Program-made: the position numbers and the translations under genes
Shown: positions 1 to 8,529 of the stretch, one piece after another
Layout of the letters: every line of letters starts with the position of its first letter
Position numbering within the stretch: the first letter of the stretch is position 1
Source: Marinospirillum insulare DSM 21763
Lineage (GTDB): Bacteria > Pseudomonadota > Gammaproteobacteria > Pseudomonadales > Halomonadaceae
Length of the DNA: 60,753 nt
Assembly: GCF_000686905.1 (NCBI RefSeq)
Contig: NZ_JMLW01000019.1
Coordinates: 1 to 60,753 of the forward strand
Reading direction: 5' to 3'
Notes under the pieces: generated by a model
The model's input: the letters and a program-made list of their open reading frames with translations, nothing else
Database searches by the model: none
What the model was told of the DNA's origin: nothing

Positions 1-239
1 ACACCCCAAATAGGCTCAATAAAGCGTTTTTTTGAGCGTTGTTTGATCCTTTCTTCGGTAAATTCGTGAGCCTGTTTAGGCCGATATCCACGTTTGCCTG
101 TATTACGTTTAAGCTCTCGACTAATGGTTGATTTGTGAACACCAAGCGTTTTAGCGATCTCAGTTTGGGTTAAATTGTTATCAAGCAGGGCAGATATTTG
201 GTATCGTTGCTCTCTGGTGAGCTGTGTGTAGTGTCTCAT
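1..239 (-). CDS. IS30-family transposase, N-terminal fragment
   Basis: The fragment starts MRHYTQLTREQRYQISALL and continues through a helix-turn-helix (about residues 24-45, LTQTEIAKTLGVHKSTISRE) typical of IS30-family transposases. It then runs into a basic segment (RNTGKRGYRPKQA). In the family this region binds the terminal repeats and a downstream DDE domain does the strand transfer. Only about 79 codons are present, because the frame runs off the left edge without a stop. The C-terminal fragment at 60406-60753 probably belongs to another copy of the same element. The two pieces leave roughly 120-130 residues unaccounted for against a usual length near 320. Confidence 0.9.
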   Translation of the reverse strand, partial: MRHYTQLTREQRYQISALLDNNLTQTEIAKTLGVHKSTISRELKRNTGKRGYRPKQAHEFTEERIKQRSKKRFIEPIWG

Positions 240-314
240 GTTTGCTTCTCATTCTTGGTCGATTGAAAAGCATAAGATGCTACAGCAGCTTGCCATCCAA
301 TCCTAGTTTAATGA

Positions 315-337
315 GTTGCACTTGAGAGTTGAATCCA
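315..337 (+). repeat. Terminal inverted repeat of the left IS30 element
   Basis: The sequence begins GTTGCACT and ends AGTTGAATCCA reading outward. The minus strand of 60423-60401 has the same two blocks at the same spacing, with three mismatches in the middle. Both repeats read from inside the element to outside, as terminal inverted repeats should. Length and position fit the IS30 family. A TATATT hexamer lies just outside (341-346) and could form a hybrid promoter with TTGCAC inside the repeat (316-321), though the 19-base spacer is long. Confidence 0.8.
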
Positions 338-362
338 GGTTATATTTTGCTAAGGAAAAATA

Positions 363-767
363 ATGCAACCCATACGACTACCATTAAAAGATTACACCAC
401 TGAAAACCCAATTACAGTAACCGAAGACACGGCTATAGATGAGCTAATGATGCTTATGGAAGGTGCAGGTGTTCGTCACTTACCTGTTGTGGGTCAAGGT
501 CAGGTTGTTGGTATTATTAGCGATCGTGATATTCGTCTTTTCTCTGGGCTGTCAGATGCAGAGAAGTATCAGGTGAATGCAGGCGATATTATGTCGGCCA
601 ACCCTTTAACTTTAGACTGCACTACACCGCTAGAAGAAGTTGCGCTAATTATGTCTGATAAAAAAGTCGGTAGCGTTATAGTGGTAGAAGATGATCAGCT
701 TTACGGTATTTTTACAGCCACCGATGCTTTGAATGCACTCATTGAAGTTATTCGCAAAGATAAATAA
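363..767 (+). CDS. Tandem CBS-domain protein
   Basis: A 134-residue soluble protein made almost entirely of two CBS repeats, about residues 8-65 (ending VVGIISDRDIR) and 73-130 (ending LYGIFTATDALNAL). Paired CBS modules bind adenosyl ligands such as AMP, ATP or SAM and act as energy or ligand sensors. No enzyme or transporter domain is attached, so the partner is unknown. A ribosome site (AAGGA, 352-356) precedes the ATG. The IS30 terminal repeat ends only 25 bases upstream, so the native promoter was probably displaced. A bidirectional terminator follows the gene. Confidence 0.85.
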   Translation: MQPIRLPLKDYTTENPITVTEDTAIDELMMLMEGAGVRHLPVVGQGQVVGIISDRDIRLFSGLSDAEKYQVNAGDIMSANPLTLDCTTPLEEVALIMSDKKVGSVIVVEDDQLYGIFTATDALNALIEVIRKDK

Positions 768-782
768 AAAGCCCAGCTAAAC

Positions 783-831
783 AAAAAGAGCGCCTAACTT
801 TGAATCAATCAAAATTAAGCGCTCTTTTTTT
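783..831. terminator. Bidirectional rho-independent terminator
   Basis: An 11-bp perfect stem, AAAAAGAGCGC (783-793) with GCGCTCTTTTT (819-829), continues into T-rich sequence on both strands. It lies between the convergent CBS-domain gene and nhaD and can end both transcripts. Confidence 0.85.
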
Positions 832-843
832 ATTCAGTTAATT

Positions 844-2292
844 TTAGTTATATACCTCAAATACACCCAAGATATTTCCTAACCATAGATGCACTAGCAA
901 ACTTGCTACATAACCTAAAAAGATAACTGGCGCCCAGCGTAAGTGACTCATAAAAGTATAGTGACCTCGTGCTGCACCCATAAGCGCTACACCCGCCGCA
1001 GAACCAACTGAAAGCAAGCTACCGCCCACACCAGCAGCTAAGGTTACTAACAACCAGTGGCCATGACTTATAGCAGGGTTCATTTCTAACACAGCAAACA
1101 TAACTGGAATGTTATCAACAATTGCGGAAATGACTCCGATACCAAAGGCAGCCCAGCTTGCACCTACACCTTCAAACAAGAAAACTGACACCAGTTGCAG
1201 ATAGCCAAAATAGCCTAAACCACCCACACACATCACTACGCCGTAGAAGAATAAAAGCGTATCCCACTCGGCACGAGCAACGTTTCTGAAAATATCAAAA
1301 GGAACCACACTACCTAAGTAACGCAGCTTTTCACGGTCAGCTTTTTCTTCAGCAACGGTACGCTTTTTTTCTAATGACTTGGGTAGCGTTACACGTAGGA
1401 AGTAACCAAAGAATTGTAAGTAACCTAAGCCCACCATCATACCAAACACAGGTGGCAAACCTAGGAATTGGTGACCACATACAGCAGTAGCAATGGTTAG
1501 TAAGAAAAAGCCCATAATGCGCTTAGCACCACGCTTTAACTCAACTTCTTCTGTAATACTGGCTGGTTTGCCCTTAGGTAGGAAAACAGTCATTACTAAT
1601 GCAGGCACTACAAAGTTAACAATTGAAGGTAGGAAAAGGTCGAAAAACTCTAAGAACTGAACTTTACCAGCCTGCCATACCATCAGCGTGGTTATATCAC
1701 CAAAGGGGCTAAAAGCACCGCCAGCGTTAGCTGCAACCACTATATTGACACAGGCCATAGCAATGAAACGATTTTGACCTTCAGCGACCTTAAGAACTAC
1801 AGCACACATAAGTAGTGCGGTTGTTAAGTTATCAGCAATGGGTGATATTAAGAAAGACAGAATACCGGTAATCCAAAATAAAGACCTATAACTAAACCCT
1901 TTTTGAACCATCCAGGCACGCAAACCTTCAAATACACGTCTTTCTTCTAAGGCGCTTATGTAGGTCATAGCCACTAACAAAAAGAGCATTAGCTCACTAA
2001 AGTCTAAAAAGTTTCTACTAAAGGCTGCCTTGGTTGCCGTATGATCAGTACTGACTATGCCAACTAGAACCCAGATAATACCAGCAGCTATTAATACTGG
2101 TTTTGATTTGCGCAGCTGGAGCTTTTCTTCACCAACAACAACCAAATAAGCAATAGCAAAAACAAAAACTGCTAAATACCCCGCAAGGGTACCCGTGGCA
2201 TTCATGTGGTCCACCGCTTCAGTGGAACCACTAGCAAAAACTGGTGCAGAAACCAACATTGCAACAATTAGTGCAAATAAAGTTCGTAGCAT
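844..2292 (-). CDS. nhaD: Na+/H+ antiporter NhaD
   Basis: A 482-residue inner-membrane protein with a predicted N-terminal signal segment (cleavable-looking, ends VFASGS) and about a dozen hydrophobic helices. It matches the NhaD branch of the ArsB/NhaD (ion transporter) superfamily. Diagnostic stretches are ISPIADNLTTALL (about 150-162), NIVVAANAGGAFSPFGDIT (about 183-201), and a second half with VDNIPVMFAVLEMNP and GSLLSVGSAAGVALMG. NhaD exports Na+ or Li+ in exchange for protons and is common in marine and haloalkaliphilic gammaproteobacteria. It is transcribed alone, divergent from ubiG across a 232-base gap in which I could not fix a promoter. Confidence 0.93.
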   Translation of the reverse strand: MLRTLFALIVAMLVSAPVFASGSTEAVDHMNATGTLAGYLAVFVFAIAYLVVVGEEKLQLRKSKPVLIAAGIIWVLVGIVSTDHTATKAAFSRNFLDFSELMLFLLVAMTYISALEERRVFEGLRAWMVQKGFSYRSLFWITGILSFLISPIADNLTTALLMCAVVLKVAEGQNRFIAMACVNIVVAANAGGAFSPFGDITTLMVWQAGKVQFLEFFDLFLPSIVNFVVPALVMTVFLPKGKPASITEEVELKRGAKRIMGFFLLTIATAVCGHQFLGLPPVFGMMVGLGYLQFFGYFLRVTLPKSLEKKRTVAEEKADREKLRYLGSVVPFDIFRNVARAEWDTLLFFYGVVMCVGGLGYFGYLQLVSVFLFEGVGASWAAFGIGVISAIVDNIPVMFAVLEMNPAISHGHWLLVTLAAGVGGSLLSVGSAAGVALMGAARGHYTFMSHLRWAPVIFLGYVASLLVHLWLGNILGVFEVYN

Positions 2293-2524
2293 AGAGTTCT
2301 TCTCACAATTAGCTAAATAGAAAGGGATAGCAGCAAGGGCAGCAGCCTTCGCAGCCGACAGTAAACTGGGCTATTGTACAGCGGTACAGGCATCAACGTA
2401 TAGGTTTACTATTGCTTATATAAGATGTAATTATTTCACTCGCAACAAGGTTTGAATATCAATGCTAAACTGACACTTATTCGTTTAGCCTTTACACTAC
2501 TGCCCTTCTTTAAAGGAAAATTAC

Positions 2525-3244
2525 ATGACTAACCCTGAACCCATTAAAAATGTTGATCAAGGTGAAGTGGCAAAATTTGAGGCCTTAGCTTCACGCTGGT
2601 GGGATCCTGAAAGTGAATTCAAACCCCTTCACGACATTAATCCGTTAAGAGCTAACTGGATAGACAAACACGCCCAAGTTGCTGGTAAGCGTGTAGCCGA
2701 TATAGGCTGTGGCGGTGGCTTATTATCTGAAGCCTTAGCTCAGCGTGGAGCAGAGGTAACAGGAATAGACATGGGTGAAGCACCGCTTTCTGTAGCACGC
2801 TTACATCAGCTAGAGTCGGGTTTACAAATTGACTACCGCCAAATGACTGCCGAACAACTAGCTAAAGAAGCACCTAATAGCTTTGATCTAGTAACTTGCA
2901 TGGAAATGCTTGAACACGTGCCAGACCCAGCAGCCGTTATTCAAGCTTGTGCAACTTTAGTTAAACCGGGTGGTCAAGTATTCTTCTCCACTCTTAATCG
3001 TAACCCTAAATCTTATTTATTTGCGATTATTGGTGCTGAGTATGTTATGCGCATGTTGCCTAGAGGCACCCATGAGTACAGTAAGTTTATTAAACCGTCT
3101 GAAATGGGCCAATGGGTACGTGATGCGGGTTTACAGGTCAGTGAGTTAATGGGTATGACTTATAACCCCCTAACTAAAACCTATAAGCTAACCTCCAAAG
3201 ATGTGCAAGTAAACTACCTAATGCGTACTAGTAAACCTGAATAA
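2525..3244 (+). CDS. ubiG: Ubiquinone biosynthesis O-methyltransferase UbiG
   Basis: A 239-residue class I SAM-dependent methyltransferase that carries out the two O-methylations in ubiquinone synthesis, probably at the inner-membrane face. The N-terminus ([20 protein letters not shown]) is the UbiG signature. The SAM-binding motif [16 protein letters not shown], lies at about 57-71, with [14 protein letters not shown] further on. Length equals the family norm. AAAGGA at 2512-2517 precedes the ATG. It starts a short plus-strand group with the META lipoprotein and the HAD phosphatase. Confidence 0.96.
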   Translation: MTNPEPIKNVDQGEVAKFEALASRWWDPESEFKPLHDINPLRANWIDKHAQVAGKRVADIGCGGGLLSEALAQRGAEVTGIDMGEAPLSVARLHQLESGLQIDYRQMTAEQLAKEAPNSFDLVTCMEMLEHVPDPAAVIQACATLVKPGGQVFFSTLNRNPKSYLFAIIGAEYVMRMLPRGTHEYSKFIKPSEMGQWVRDAGLQVSELMGMTYNPLTKTYKLTSKDVQVNYLMRTSKPE

Positions 3245-3259
3245 ATAAGCGAGTTAATT

Positions 3260-3712
3260 TTGTTTAAATCTTTTGTAACACCTGCTCTTATGACTCTAAC
3301 GCTTGGTTTGGTCGGTTGTAGCTACACAACTAGCCAAGACTCAACCAGTCAGCCTGTCAATCAAGAAAAACGGCTTGAGCAGCTACTAGGTGAATGGCAA
3401 ATAGAGGATATTAACGGTGAAGGTATTATTGACAGCTCTAACGTCACACTCACCTTCGACAAAGAAGGCCGTGCTTTTGGTAGTGCTTCTTGCAACCGTT
3501 ACTCTAGTGATTACCAGCTCACCGATGAAGGCTTAACTTTTGGGCACAGCCTAGCCACTAAAATGGCCTGCCCTGAAGCCCTGATGAACCAAGAACAGAA
3601 ATTTTTAGAAACATTCAATGAAATTAGCCAATTTGAAATTAACGAAAACGGTGCTTTAATTCTTAAAAGCAGCAATGGCAAAACACTGAGAGGTTATTTG
3701 CTTGGACAGTGA
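3260..3712 (+). CDS. META-domain lipoprotein (HslJ-like)
   Basis: A 150-residue predicted lipoprotein. The N-terminal signal ends in a lipobox, LVGC, with the acylated Cys at residue 20. The rest is a META domain (about 38-148), recognisable from LGEWQIEDINGE and the ASCNRYSSDY block. META proteins such as E. coli HslJ are envelope proteins tied to novobiocin resistance or heat response; the exact role is unclear. The start is TTG at 3260, because the only internal ATG (residue 11) would leave too short a signal peptide. It lies 15 bases after ubiG and overlaps the next gene by 11 bases, so the three are likely co-transcribed. Confidence 0.82.
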   Translation: MFKSFVTPALMTLTLGLVGCSYTTSQDSTSQPVNQEKRLEQLLGEWQIEDINGEGIIDSSNVTLTFDKEGRAFGSASCNRYSSDYQLTDEGLTFGHSLATKMACPEALMNQEQKFLETFNEISQFEINENGALILKSSNGKTLRGYLLGQ

Positions 3713-4385
3713 TACTCAACAGCCGCTTGCAGTGCGAGCGGTGCTTTTTGACCTAGACGGAACTTTAGTAGACTCCGCCCCTGATTTAGCAGCCGCCTTA
3801 AACCGCCTATTGGTTGAAGAAGGCAAAGCAGAGCTGCCCTACGCGGTCATTCGTGATCAAGTGTCTAACGGTGGCAATGCTTTAGTAGAATTAGGTTTTG
3901 GTGTTAAGTTGGGTGAACCTAACCAGCCTGAACTGCGCCAGCGTTTACTAGACCTTTATCAAGAAAATGTAGCCGAACATAGCAGTATTTTTACTGGCCT
4001 AGATGAACTTTTGCATGAATTAGACCAACACCCTATTCCTTGGGGGATAGTCACTAACAAGCCACGCATTTACACTGATTTGCTACTGCGTGAATTGCGT
4101 ATCAAAGCTGCAGCGGTGGTTTGCCCTGAAGACTTAGGTGTTAGCAAACCAGACCCAGCACCACTTTTACTAGCGGCTAGGCAGTTGGCAACACCGCCAG
4201 AGCAATGCCTTTATGTTGGTGACCATATTCGAGACATTGAAGCTGGCCGCAATGCTGGCATGCAAACACTGGTAGCAGGCTTTGGTTATATAGGCATTAA
4301 AGAAGAACCTAAGAGTTGGGGTGCAGACTTTATTGCCAATACCGTACCCGAGCTTAATGCTTGGATTAGGCAAAGAATCGCATAA
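3702..4385 (+). CDS. gph: HAD phosphatase, Gph/MupP type
   Basis: A HAD-superfamily phosphatase of about 227 residues. The catalytic motif VLFDLDGTLVDS has nucleophile D17 and acid/base D19. Later motifs are GIVTNKPR (motif II) and YVGDHIRDIEAGRNAGM (motif IV). It belongs to the phosphoglycolate phosphatase group. In Pseudomonas the neighbour of ubiG in this group is MupP, a MurNAc-6-phosphate phosphatase of peptidoglycan recycling, so context favours that substrate; sequence alone does not settle it. The TTG start at 3702 overlaps the upstream gene, and GTG at codons 11 or 14 is an alternative. The 3' end overlaps convergent lrgB by 20 bases. Confidence 0.85.
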   Translation: MDSDTQQPLAVRAVLFDLDGTLVDSAPDLAAALNRLLVEEGKAELPYAVIRDQVSNGGNALVELGFGVKLGEPNQPELRQRLLDLYQENVAEHSSIFTGLDELLHELDQHPIPWGIVTNKPRIYTDLLLRELRIKAAAVVCPEDLGVSKPDPAPLLLAARQLATPPEQCLYVGDHIRDIEAGRNAGMQTLVAGFGYIGIKEEPKSWGADFIANTVPELNAWIRQRIA

Positions 4386-5085
4386 TCAGCGGTATTAAAA
4401 AGGCACTTAGCAGCCCTGTCACGCCCATTGCCAAACCGGCAAAAGCGCCAGCAAGGTTGCTAAGGCTAAAGCACTGGGCTGTACCAAAACCATGTGCCGC
4501 CAAACCCATTGCAAAACCCTGCACCGCATGGTCTTTTATTTTTAATAGCTTAAATATCGGTGGGCCTAAAATACAACCTATAGCACCAGTAATTAATACG
4601 ATGCCAGCAGCCAAGGCTGGAAAGCCACCAATTTGTTCAGCTATCCCCATAGCAATGGGCGTAGTTACCGACTTGGGTACTAGCGACAATAAAGTGTCTT
4701 CACGCCCACCTAACATCCGCACTAGCACCACTGTCGAAATCACTGCAGTAATAATGCCGGCAACACAAGCCAGCATTAAAGGAATAAATTCACGCTTAAT
4801 TCTTTCACGGTGATCAAATAAGGGCACGGCTAAAGAAACAATCGCCGGCCCCATTAAAAAGTGAATAAACTGCGCCCCTTCAAAATAAGTGGCATAGGGT
4901 GTGTCCGTTAATAATAAAAAACCTACTAACAGCGCTATAGCTACTAATACTGGGTGAAGTAAAGGTGAACCACCCGCACGTCGATTAACCCACTGTGCTA
5001 AAAAGAAAGCCAACAAGGTTAAAAGTAGGTGCAGTAAAGGGCTAGCCGCCATATACACCCAGAGTTCAAAAATGACTTCAGGCAT
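4366..5085 (-). CDS. lrgB: LrgB/CidB-family membrane protein
   Basis: A 239-residue membrane protein with about seven hydrophobic helices. The family block LRMLGGREDTLLSLVPKSVTTPIAM and the glycine-rich AAHGFGTAQCFSLS near the C-terminus identify LrgB (E. coli YohK). LrgAB/CidAB proteins are holin-like in Staphylococcus; related pairs transport small organic acids in other bacteria and plastids. Its start overlaps the end of lrgA by 8 bases, showing a translationally coupled pair. The 3' end overlaps the convergent HAD phosphatase gene by 20 bases. Confidence 0.9.
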   Translation of the reverse strand: MPEVIFELWVYMAASPLLHLLLTLLAFFLAQWVNRRAGGSPLLHPVLVAIALLVGFLLLTDTPYATYFEGAQFIHFLMGPAIVSLAVPLFDHRERIKREFIPLMLACVAGIITAVISTVVLVRMLGGREDTLLSLVPKSVTTPIAMGIAEQIGGFPALAAGIVLITGAIGCILGPPIFKLLKIKDHAVQGFAMGLAAHGFGTAQCFSLSNLAGAFAGLAMGVTGLLSAFLIPLIMRFFA

Positions 5086-5434
5086 CTTTTTCTATCCCCC
5101 ACAGCTTCTTTAAACCCTGTAAAACCAATACGGTAACTATTAGGGTAAAAATAGTACTCACCACCAAGGTAATGCTAATCACCCAAATATCTTGTTTTAA
5201 CAATAAACCATGATTTATTAGCCCTACCCCCGCCGGTACAAATAAAAGCGGCAGGTAGCGCAATAAACCTTCTGAAGCGGTACGCACACCAGCTGGTACT
5301 TTTTTTATTAGCAATACAGCTAATAATAACAATGCCATACCTAAAACTGGGCCGGGTACAGGAATACCAGATAAGCGCGTAATCAGCTCACCGATTAACT
5401 GAAACAATAAAAGCACTGCAAAACCTTCTAACAC
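5078..5434 (-). CDS. lrgA: LrgA/CidA-family holin-like protein
   Basis: A 118-residue membrane protein with four hydrophobic helices. The motif LSGIPVPGPVLGMALLL (about 19-35) and the later LLFVPAGVGLI are signatures of CidA/LrgA (E. coli YohJ). It works with LrgB, encoded immediately downstream with overlapping codons. Proposed roles in the family range from murein hydrolase control to pyruvate or organic-acid transport; nothing here decides between them. Confidence 0.9.
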   Translation of the reverse strand: MLEGFAVLLLFQLIGELITRLSGIPVPGPVLGMALLLLAVLLIKKVPAGVRTASEGLLRYLPLLFVPAGVGLINHGLLLKQDIWVISITLVVSTIFTLIVTVLVLQGLKKLWGIEKDA

Positions 5435-5465
5435 TCCACGCCTCCCTAGTTATTTTGTTAAGCAC

Positions 5466-6320
5466 CTAGTTAAACACCACTGTTTTATTGCCATACACCA
5501 AGACCCTATCTTGTAAGTGCCAGACTAGGCCGCGTGCCAATACACTTTTTTCAACATCACGTCCTAAACGCACCATATCTTGTGCTGTTTGACGATGATT
5601 CACTCTCACTGTGTCTTGGTCAATAATAGGGCCAGCATCCAGCTCTTCGGTTACATAGTGGCAGGTAGCGCCAATAAGCTTCACCCCTCGCTCATAAGCT
5701 TGGTGATAAGGTTTGGCGCCAGCAAAGGAAGGTAAAAAGCTGTGGTGAATATTGATGATTTGATGCTGGTATTTTTGGCATAAAGCTGGAGGAATAATTT
5801 GCATATAACGGGCTAAAACTACGCAATCAGCTTGTGCTTCATCAATTAAGCGCTCAACTTCAGCATAGGCTTCTGGCTTATTATCTTTATTCACTGGCAC
5901 ATGCACATAAGGAATACCATGCCATTCAACTAAATCACGTAAATCATTATGGTTAGAAATAACCAAAGGAATATCACAGGCCAGCTCACCACTTTGCCAA
6001 CGATGCAGTAAATCCACCATGCAATGGGAATCCTTGGAGCACATCAGTACCACACGCTTTTTCACCTCTGAATCGCTAATATCCCAATCCATATCATATT
6101 CACGGGCGATAGGACTAAAAGCAGTACGAAACTCATCTAAACCAAAAGGTAGGGTGGTAGCACGAATTTCATGGCGCATAAAAAAACGGTTTACGTCTAA
6201 ATCGGAATGATGGTTGGCTTCGGTTATCCAGCCACCATACATGGCTAAAAAGTTACTCACCTTGGCGACAATGCCTATTTTATCGGGGCAAGAAATAGTC
6301 AGAGTATAGGTATGTTCCAT
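5466..6320 (-). CDS. purU: Formyltetrahydrofolate deformylase PurU
   Basis: A 284-residue cytosolic enzyme that hydrolyses 10-formyl-THF to formate and THF, balancing one-carbon pools and feeding formate to PurT. The N-terminal ACT domain (about 5-85, YTLTISCPDKIGIVAKVSNFL) is the usual regulatory part. The C-terminal formyltransferase domain carries INIHHSFLPSF and HYVTEELDAGPII, which contain the Asn, His and Asp catalytic triad positions. Length matches the family. It lies between lrgA and a carboxylate transporter on the same strand. Confidence 0.95.
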   Translation of the reverse strand: MEHTYTLTISCPDKIGIVAKVSNFLAMYGGWITEANHHSDLDVNRFFMRHEIRATTLPFGLDEFRTAFSPIAREYDMDWDISDSEVKKRVVLMCSKDSHCMVDLLHRWQSGELACDIPLVISNHNDLRDLVEWHGIPYVHVPVNKDNKPEAYAEVERLIDEAQADCVVLARYMQIIPPALCQKYQHQIINIHHSFLPSFAGAKPYHQAYERGVKLIGATCHYVTEELDAGPIIDQDTVRVNHRQTAQDMVRLGRDVEKSVLARGLVWHLQDRVLVYGNKTVVFN

Positions 6321-6375
6321 GGATTGCTTAGCTACCTTTTTATAATCAGGTTAAATGAAAAAAGTCATTCTAGGC

Positions 6376-7707
6376 TTAGATGTTAAATAGTGCCAATGCA
6401 GCAGCAAGAATAATAACCGGCCAAGCCATTAAGGTAACCCAGCCACCGTTAATAATCATATCTTGCTGCTTTACTTTGCCACTTCCAAAAATAATGGCGT
6501 TAGGTGGTGTTGCAACAGGCAGTAGGAAGGCACAAGATGCTGCAACAGCAACAATAACTGCAACCACTTCAGCATCTATATTAGGAGTCATTCCTATAAA
6601 TAAGGGCACTAATAAAGCTGCGCTGGCTGTATTGCTTGCAACTTCTGTTAGGGCCATAGTAAAAAGTGCCATTAAAGCCAAAACCACTAAAGCAGGCATA
6701 ATAGCAAAACCTCCTCCTACCAATGCAGCTAACCAAGCCCCCGCACCACTGGCTGAAAGTGCAGCACTGAGCGTAATGCCACCCCCAAACAAAAGCAGTA
6801 CACCCCAGTCAGCACTTTTTTCTATTTCACGCCAACTTGCCAAGTTAAAAGTGTGTAAAAGTAGCAAAGCTAAGAGCGCAACAGCTGCATCATAACCCTT
6901 ACTTATACCTAGGGCTTCACCCAAAGGCGCACCAAATACCCAAAGCAATACTGTCATTAAAAAAACCAGCAGCATACCTGTGTGTGAATGGGTCCAAGTC
7001 ATTTCTGTACCCACAACACTCACTTCAGCTTTTAATGCCGGTTTTAACGCTTTACGTAATACCCAGTCCATTAAAGGCAGCAAAACAATAACTAGTGGAA
7101 CACCCCAAACTAACCACTGCCCAAAACTTAAACCTATGGCGGCAGCTGCAATGGCATTGGGTGGGCTACCTACCAAACTACCTATACCCCCGATATTGGC
7201 ACTAAAAGCCACACCTAAAAGTACGTAAACCCAAGTGTTACGAAAGCGTTGATAATCTAAGGGAGCTAGCAGACCTAAAGCTAAAGGCAGCATCATTGCT
7301 GCAGTAGCGGTGTTGCTAATCCACATAGATAAAACAGCAGTTAAAACAAACAGCCAACGTGCAGCACGACCTAGCTCCCCTCCGGCCCTTTGCATAACCC
7401 AACTGGCCATCCAGCGATCAAGCTTTTGCTGGCGCAAACCTGCTGCCAAAGCAAAACCACCCAAAAACAAAAAAATAATTGGGTCTGAAAAATGAGACAA
7501 GGCTTTAGGTAGGCTGAAAATACCCGTTAGGGTTGCTAGAAAAGGAACCAGCAAAGCAGTCACACTCACATGCAAAGCTTCACTCAGCCATAACCAGGCT
7601 ATGGCAGCAACCAAAGCTAACCCTGCGGCAACTTCTGCATCTAGGGGTAACCAAAAACGTATAACCAGAAACACACTGGCAGCTAACAGACAATGAATAA
7701 GACGCAC
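6376..7707 (-). CDS. DASS-family (SLC13-type) anion/carboxylate transporter
   Basis: A membrane protein of about 443 residues with around 11-12 hydrophobic helices. Both halves carry the divalent-anion:sodium symporter signature: MWISNTATAAMMLPLA with IGGIGSLVGSPPNAIA, and TEVASNTASAALLVP with PVATPPNAIIFG. The two SNT motifs and the following PPN turns hold sodium and substrate. Likely substrates are C4/C6 dicarboxylates, but sulfate or other anions are possible. I place the start at GTG 7707 because AGGAG lies five bases upstream; the frame is open to a GTG at 7734 without such a site. Confidence 0.88.
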   Translation of the reverse strand: MRLIHCLLAASVFLVIRFWLPLDAEVAAGLALVAAIAWLWLSEALHVSVTALLVPFLATLTGIFSLPKALSHFSDPIIFLFLGGFALAAGLRQQKLDRWMASWVMQRAGGELGRAARWLFVLTAVLSMWISNTATAAMMLPLALGLLAPLDYQRFRNTWVYVLLGVAFSANIGGIGSLVGSPPNAIAAAAIGLSFGQWLVWGVPLVIVLLPLMDWVLRKALKPALKAEVSVVGTEMTWTHSHTGMLLVFLMTVLLWVFGAPLGEALGISKGYDAAVALLALLLLHTFNLASWREIEKSADWGVLLLFGGGITLSAALSASGAGAWLAALVGGGFAIMPALVVLALMALFTMALTEVASNTASAALLVPLFIGMTPNIDAEVVAVIVAVAASCAFLLPVATPPNAIIFGSGKVKQQDMIINGGWVTLMAWPVIILAAALALFNI

Positions 7708-7812
7708 AAAAACTCCTAATAAAACAAGGTTCACAAAAAACTGCGTGACTAGCTTTTAAGCCACTTCTGTTAGCAACAGCTCGTGTATTTGAATAACTCA
7801 GACAAGTTACTT

Positions 7813-8379
7813 TTAGGCTTTAGGCAGTGTTACACCCTGCTGCCCTTGATACTTTCCGCCTCGGTCTTTGTAAGAAACATCACAGACCTGATCCCCACCA
7901 AAAAACAACATTTGGGCAATGCCTTCATTGGCATAAATAACTGCAGGCAAATTAGTGGTATTAGAAAACTCTAGGGTAACGTAACCCTCCCACTCAGGCT
8001 CTAAGGGCGTTACGTTCACTATAATGCCACAACGGGCGTAGGTACTTTTACCTAAGCAAACTACCAGTACATCACGCGGAATTTTGAAACGCTCAACGGT
8101 ACGGGCTAGGGCAAAAGAGTTGGGCGGAATAATACACCGGTCGCCTTTAAAGTCGATAAAGTTCTTTTCATCGAAATTCTTTGGGTCAACGATGGTGGAA
8201 TTTATATTAGTAAAAATTTTAAACTCATCGGCACAGCGCACATCATACCCATAGCTTGATGTACCGTAAGATATAATTTTTTCACCCTCTGCTTCACGAA
8301 TTTGTCCAGCTTCGAAGGGTTCAATCATGCCCGTTTCTTGCGACATACGACGAATCCAGTGATCCGATTTAATACTCAT
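7813..8379 (-). CDS. dcd: dCTP deaminase
   Basis: A 188-residue homotrimeric deaminase converting dCTP to dUTP, the main source of dUMP for thymidylate in gammaproteobacteria. The N-terminus [12 protein letters not shown] and the conserved [20 protein letters not shown] segment hold the substrate arginine and leucine/threonine positions, and the following [12 protein letters not shown] contains the catalytic glutamate. Length is typical (about 188-193). It is divergent from the exonuclease III gene over a 150-base gap. Confidence 0.96.
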   Translation of the reverse strand: MSIKSDHWIRRMSQETGMIEPFEAGQIREAEGEKIISYGTSSYGYDVRCADEFKIFTNINSTIVDPKNFDEKNFIDFKGDRCIIPPNSFALARTVERFKIPRDVLVVCLGKSTYARCGIIVNVTPLEPEWEGYVTLEFSNTTNLPAVIYANEGIAQMLFFGGDQVCDVSYKDRGGKYQGQQGVTLPKA

Positions 8380-8479
8380 AAAGCGCCCCCAGCTTAGCCA
8401 AAAAAAGTTTAAGTAAAAAACCTAGGCATTCTAACAGAACAAAGGTGCTAAAATCCCCTTATTCGATTGCCTAACGATC

Positions 8480-8515
8480 TCTAGTTAATTTAAGAAATCT
8501 AGTTATTTTAAGAAG
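8480..8515 (+). repeat. Tandem 18-bp direct repeat
   Basis: Two adjacent copies of TCTAGTTAWTTTAAGAAR (8480-8497 and 8498-8515) match at 16 of 18 positions. The second copy supplies the AAGAAGG ribosome-binding region of the exonuclease gene at 8530. It may be a regulator site or a simple duplication. Confidence 0.7.
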
Positions 8516-8529
8516 GAAATAGTTTAGTT

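Larger units (their letters stand above)
1..337 (-). mobile_element. IS30-family insertion sequence, 5' end (partial)
   Basis: This is the transposase-start end of an insertion sequence read on the minus strand and cut by the window edge. It holds the first 79 codons of an IS30-type transposase and, about 75 bases upstream of the start codon, a 23-bp terminal repeat (315-337). That repeat matches, in inverted orientation with 20 of 23 identical positions, the end of the partial element at 60401-60423. The element boundary is therefore placed at about 337, only 25 bases before the CBS-domain gene. The flanking target duplication cannot be tested because the other end is outside the window. Confidence 0.85.

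Noticed and set aside
6380-6895. 171-codon plus-strand open frame opposite the DASS transporter gene
   Set aside because: Antisense shadow: low-complexity Ala/Thr/Ser/Pro composition that mirrors the hydrophobic minus-strand gene, no ribosome site and no recognisable domain.
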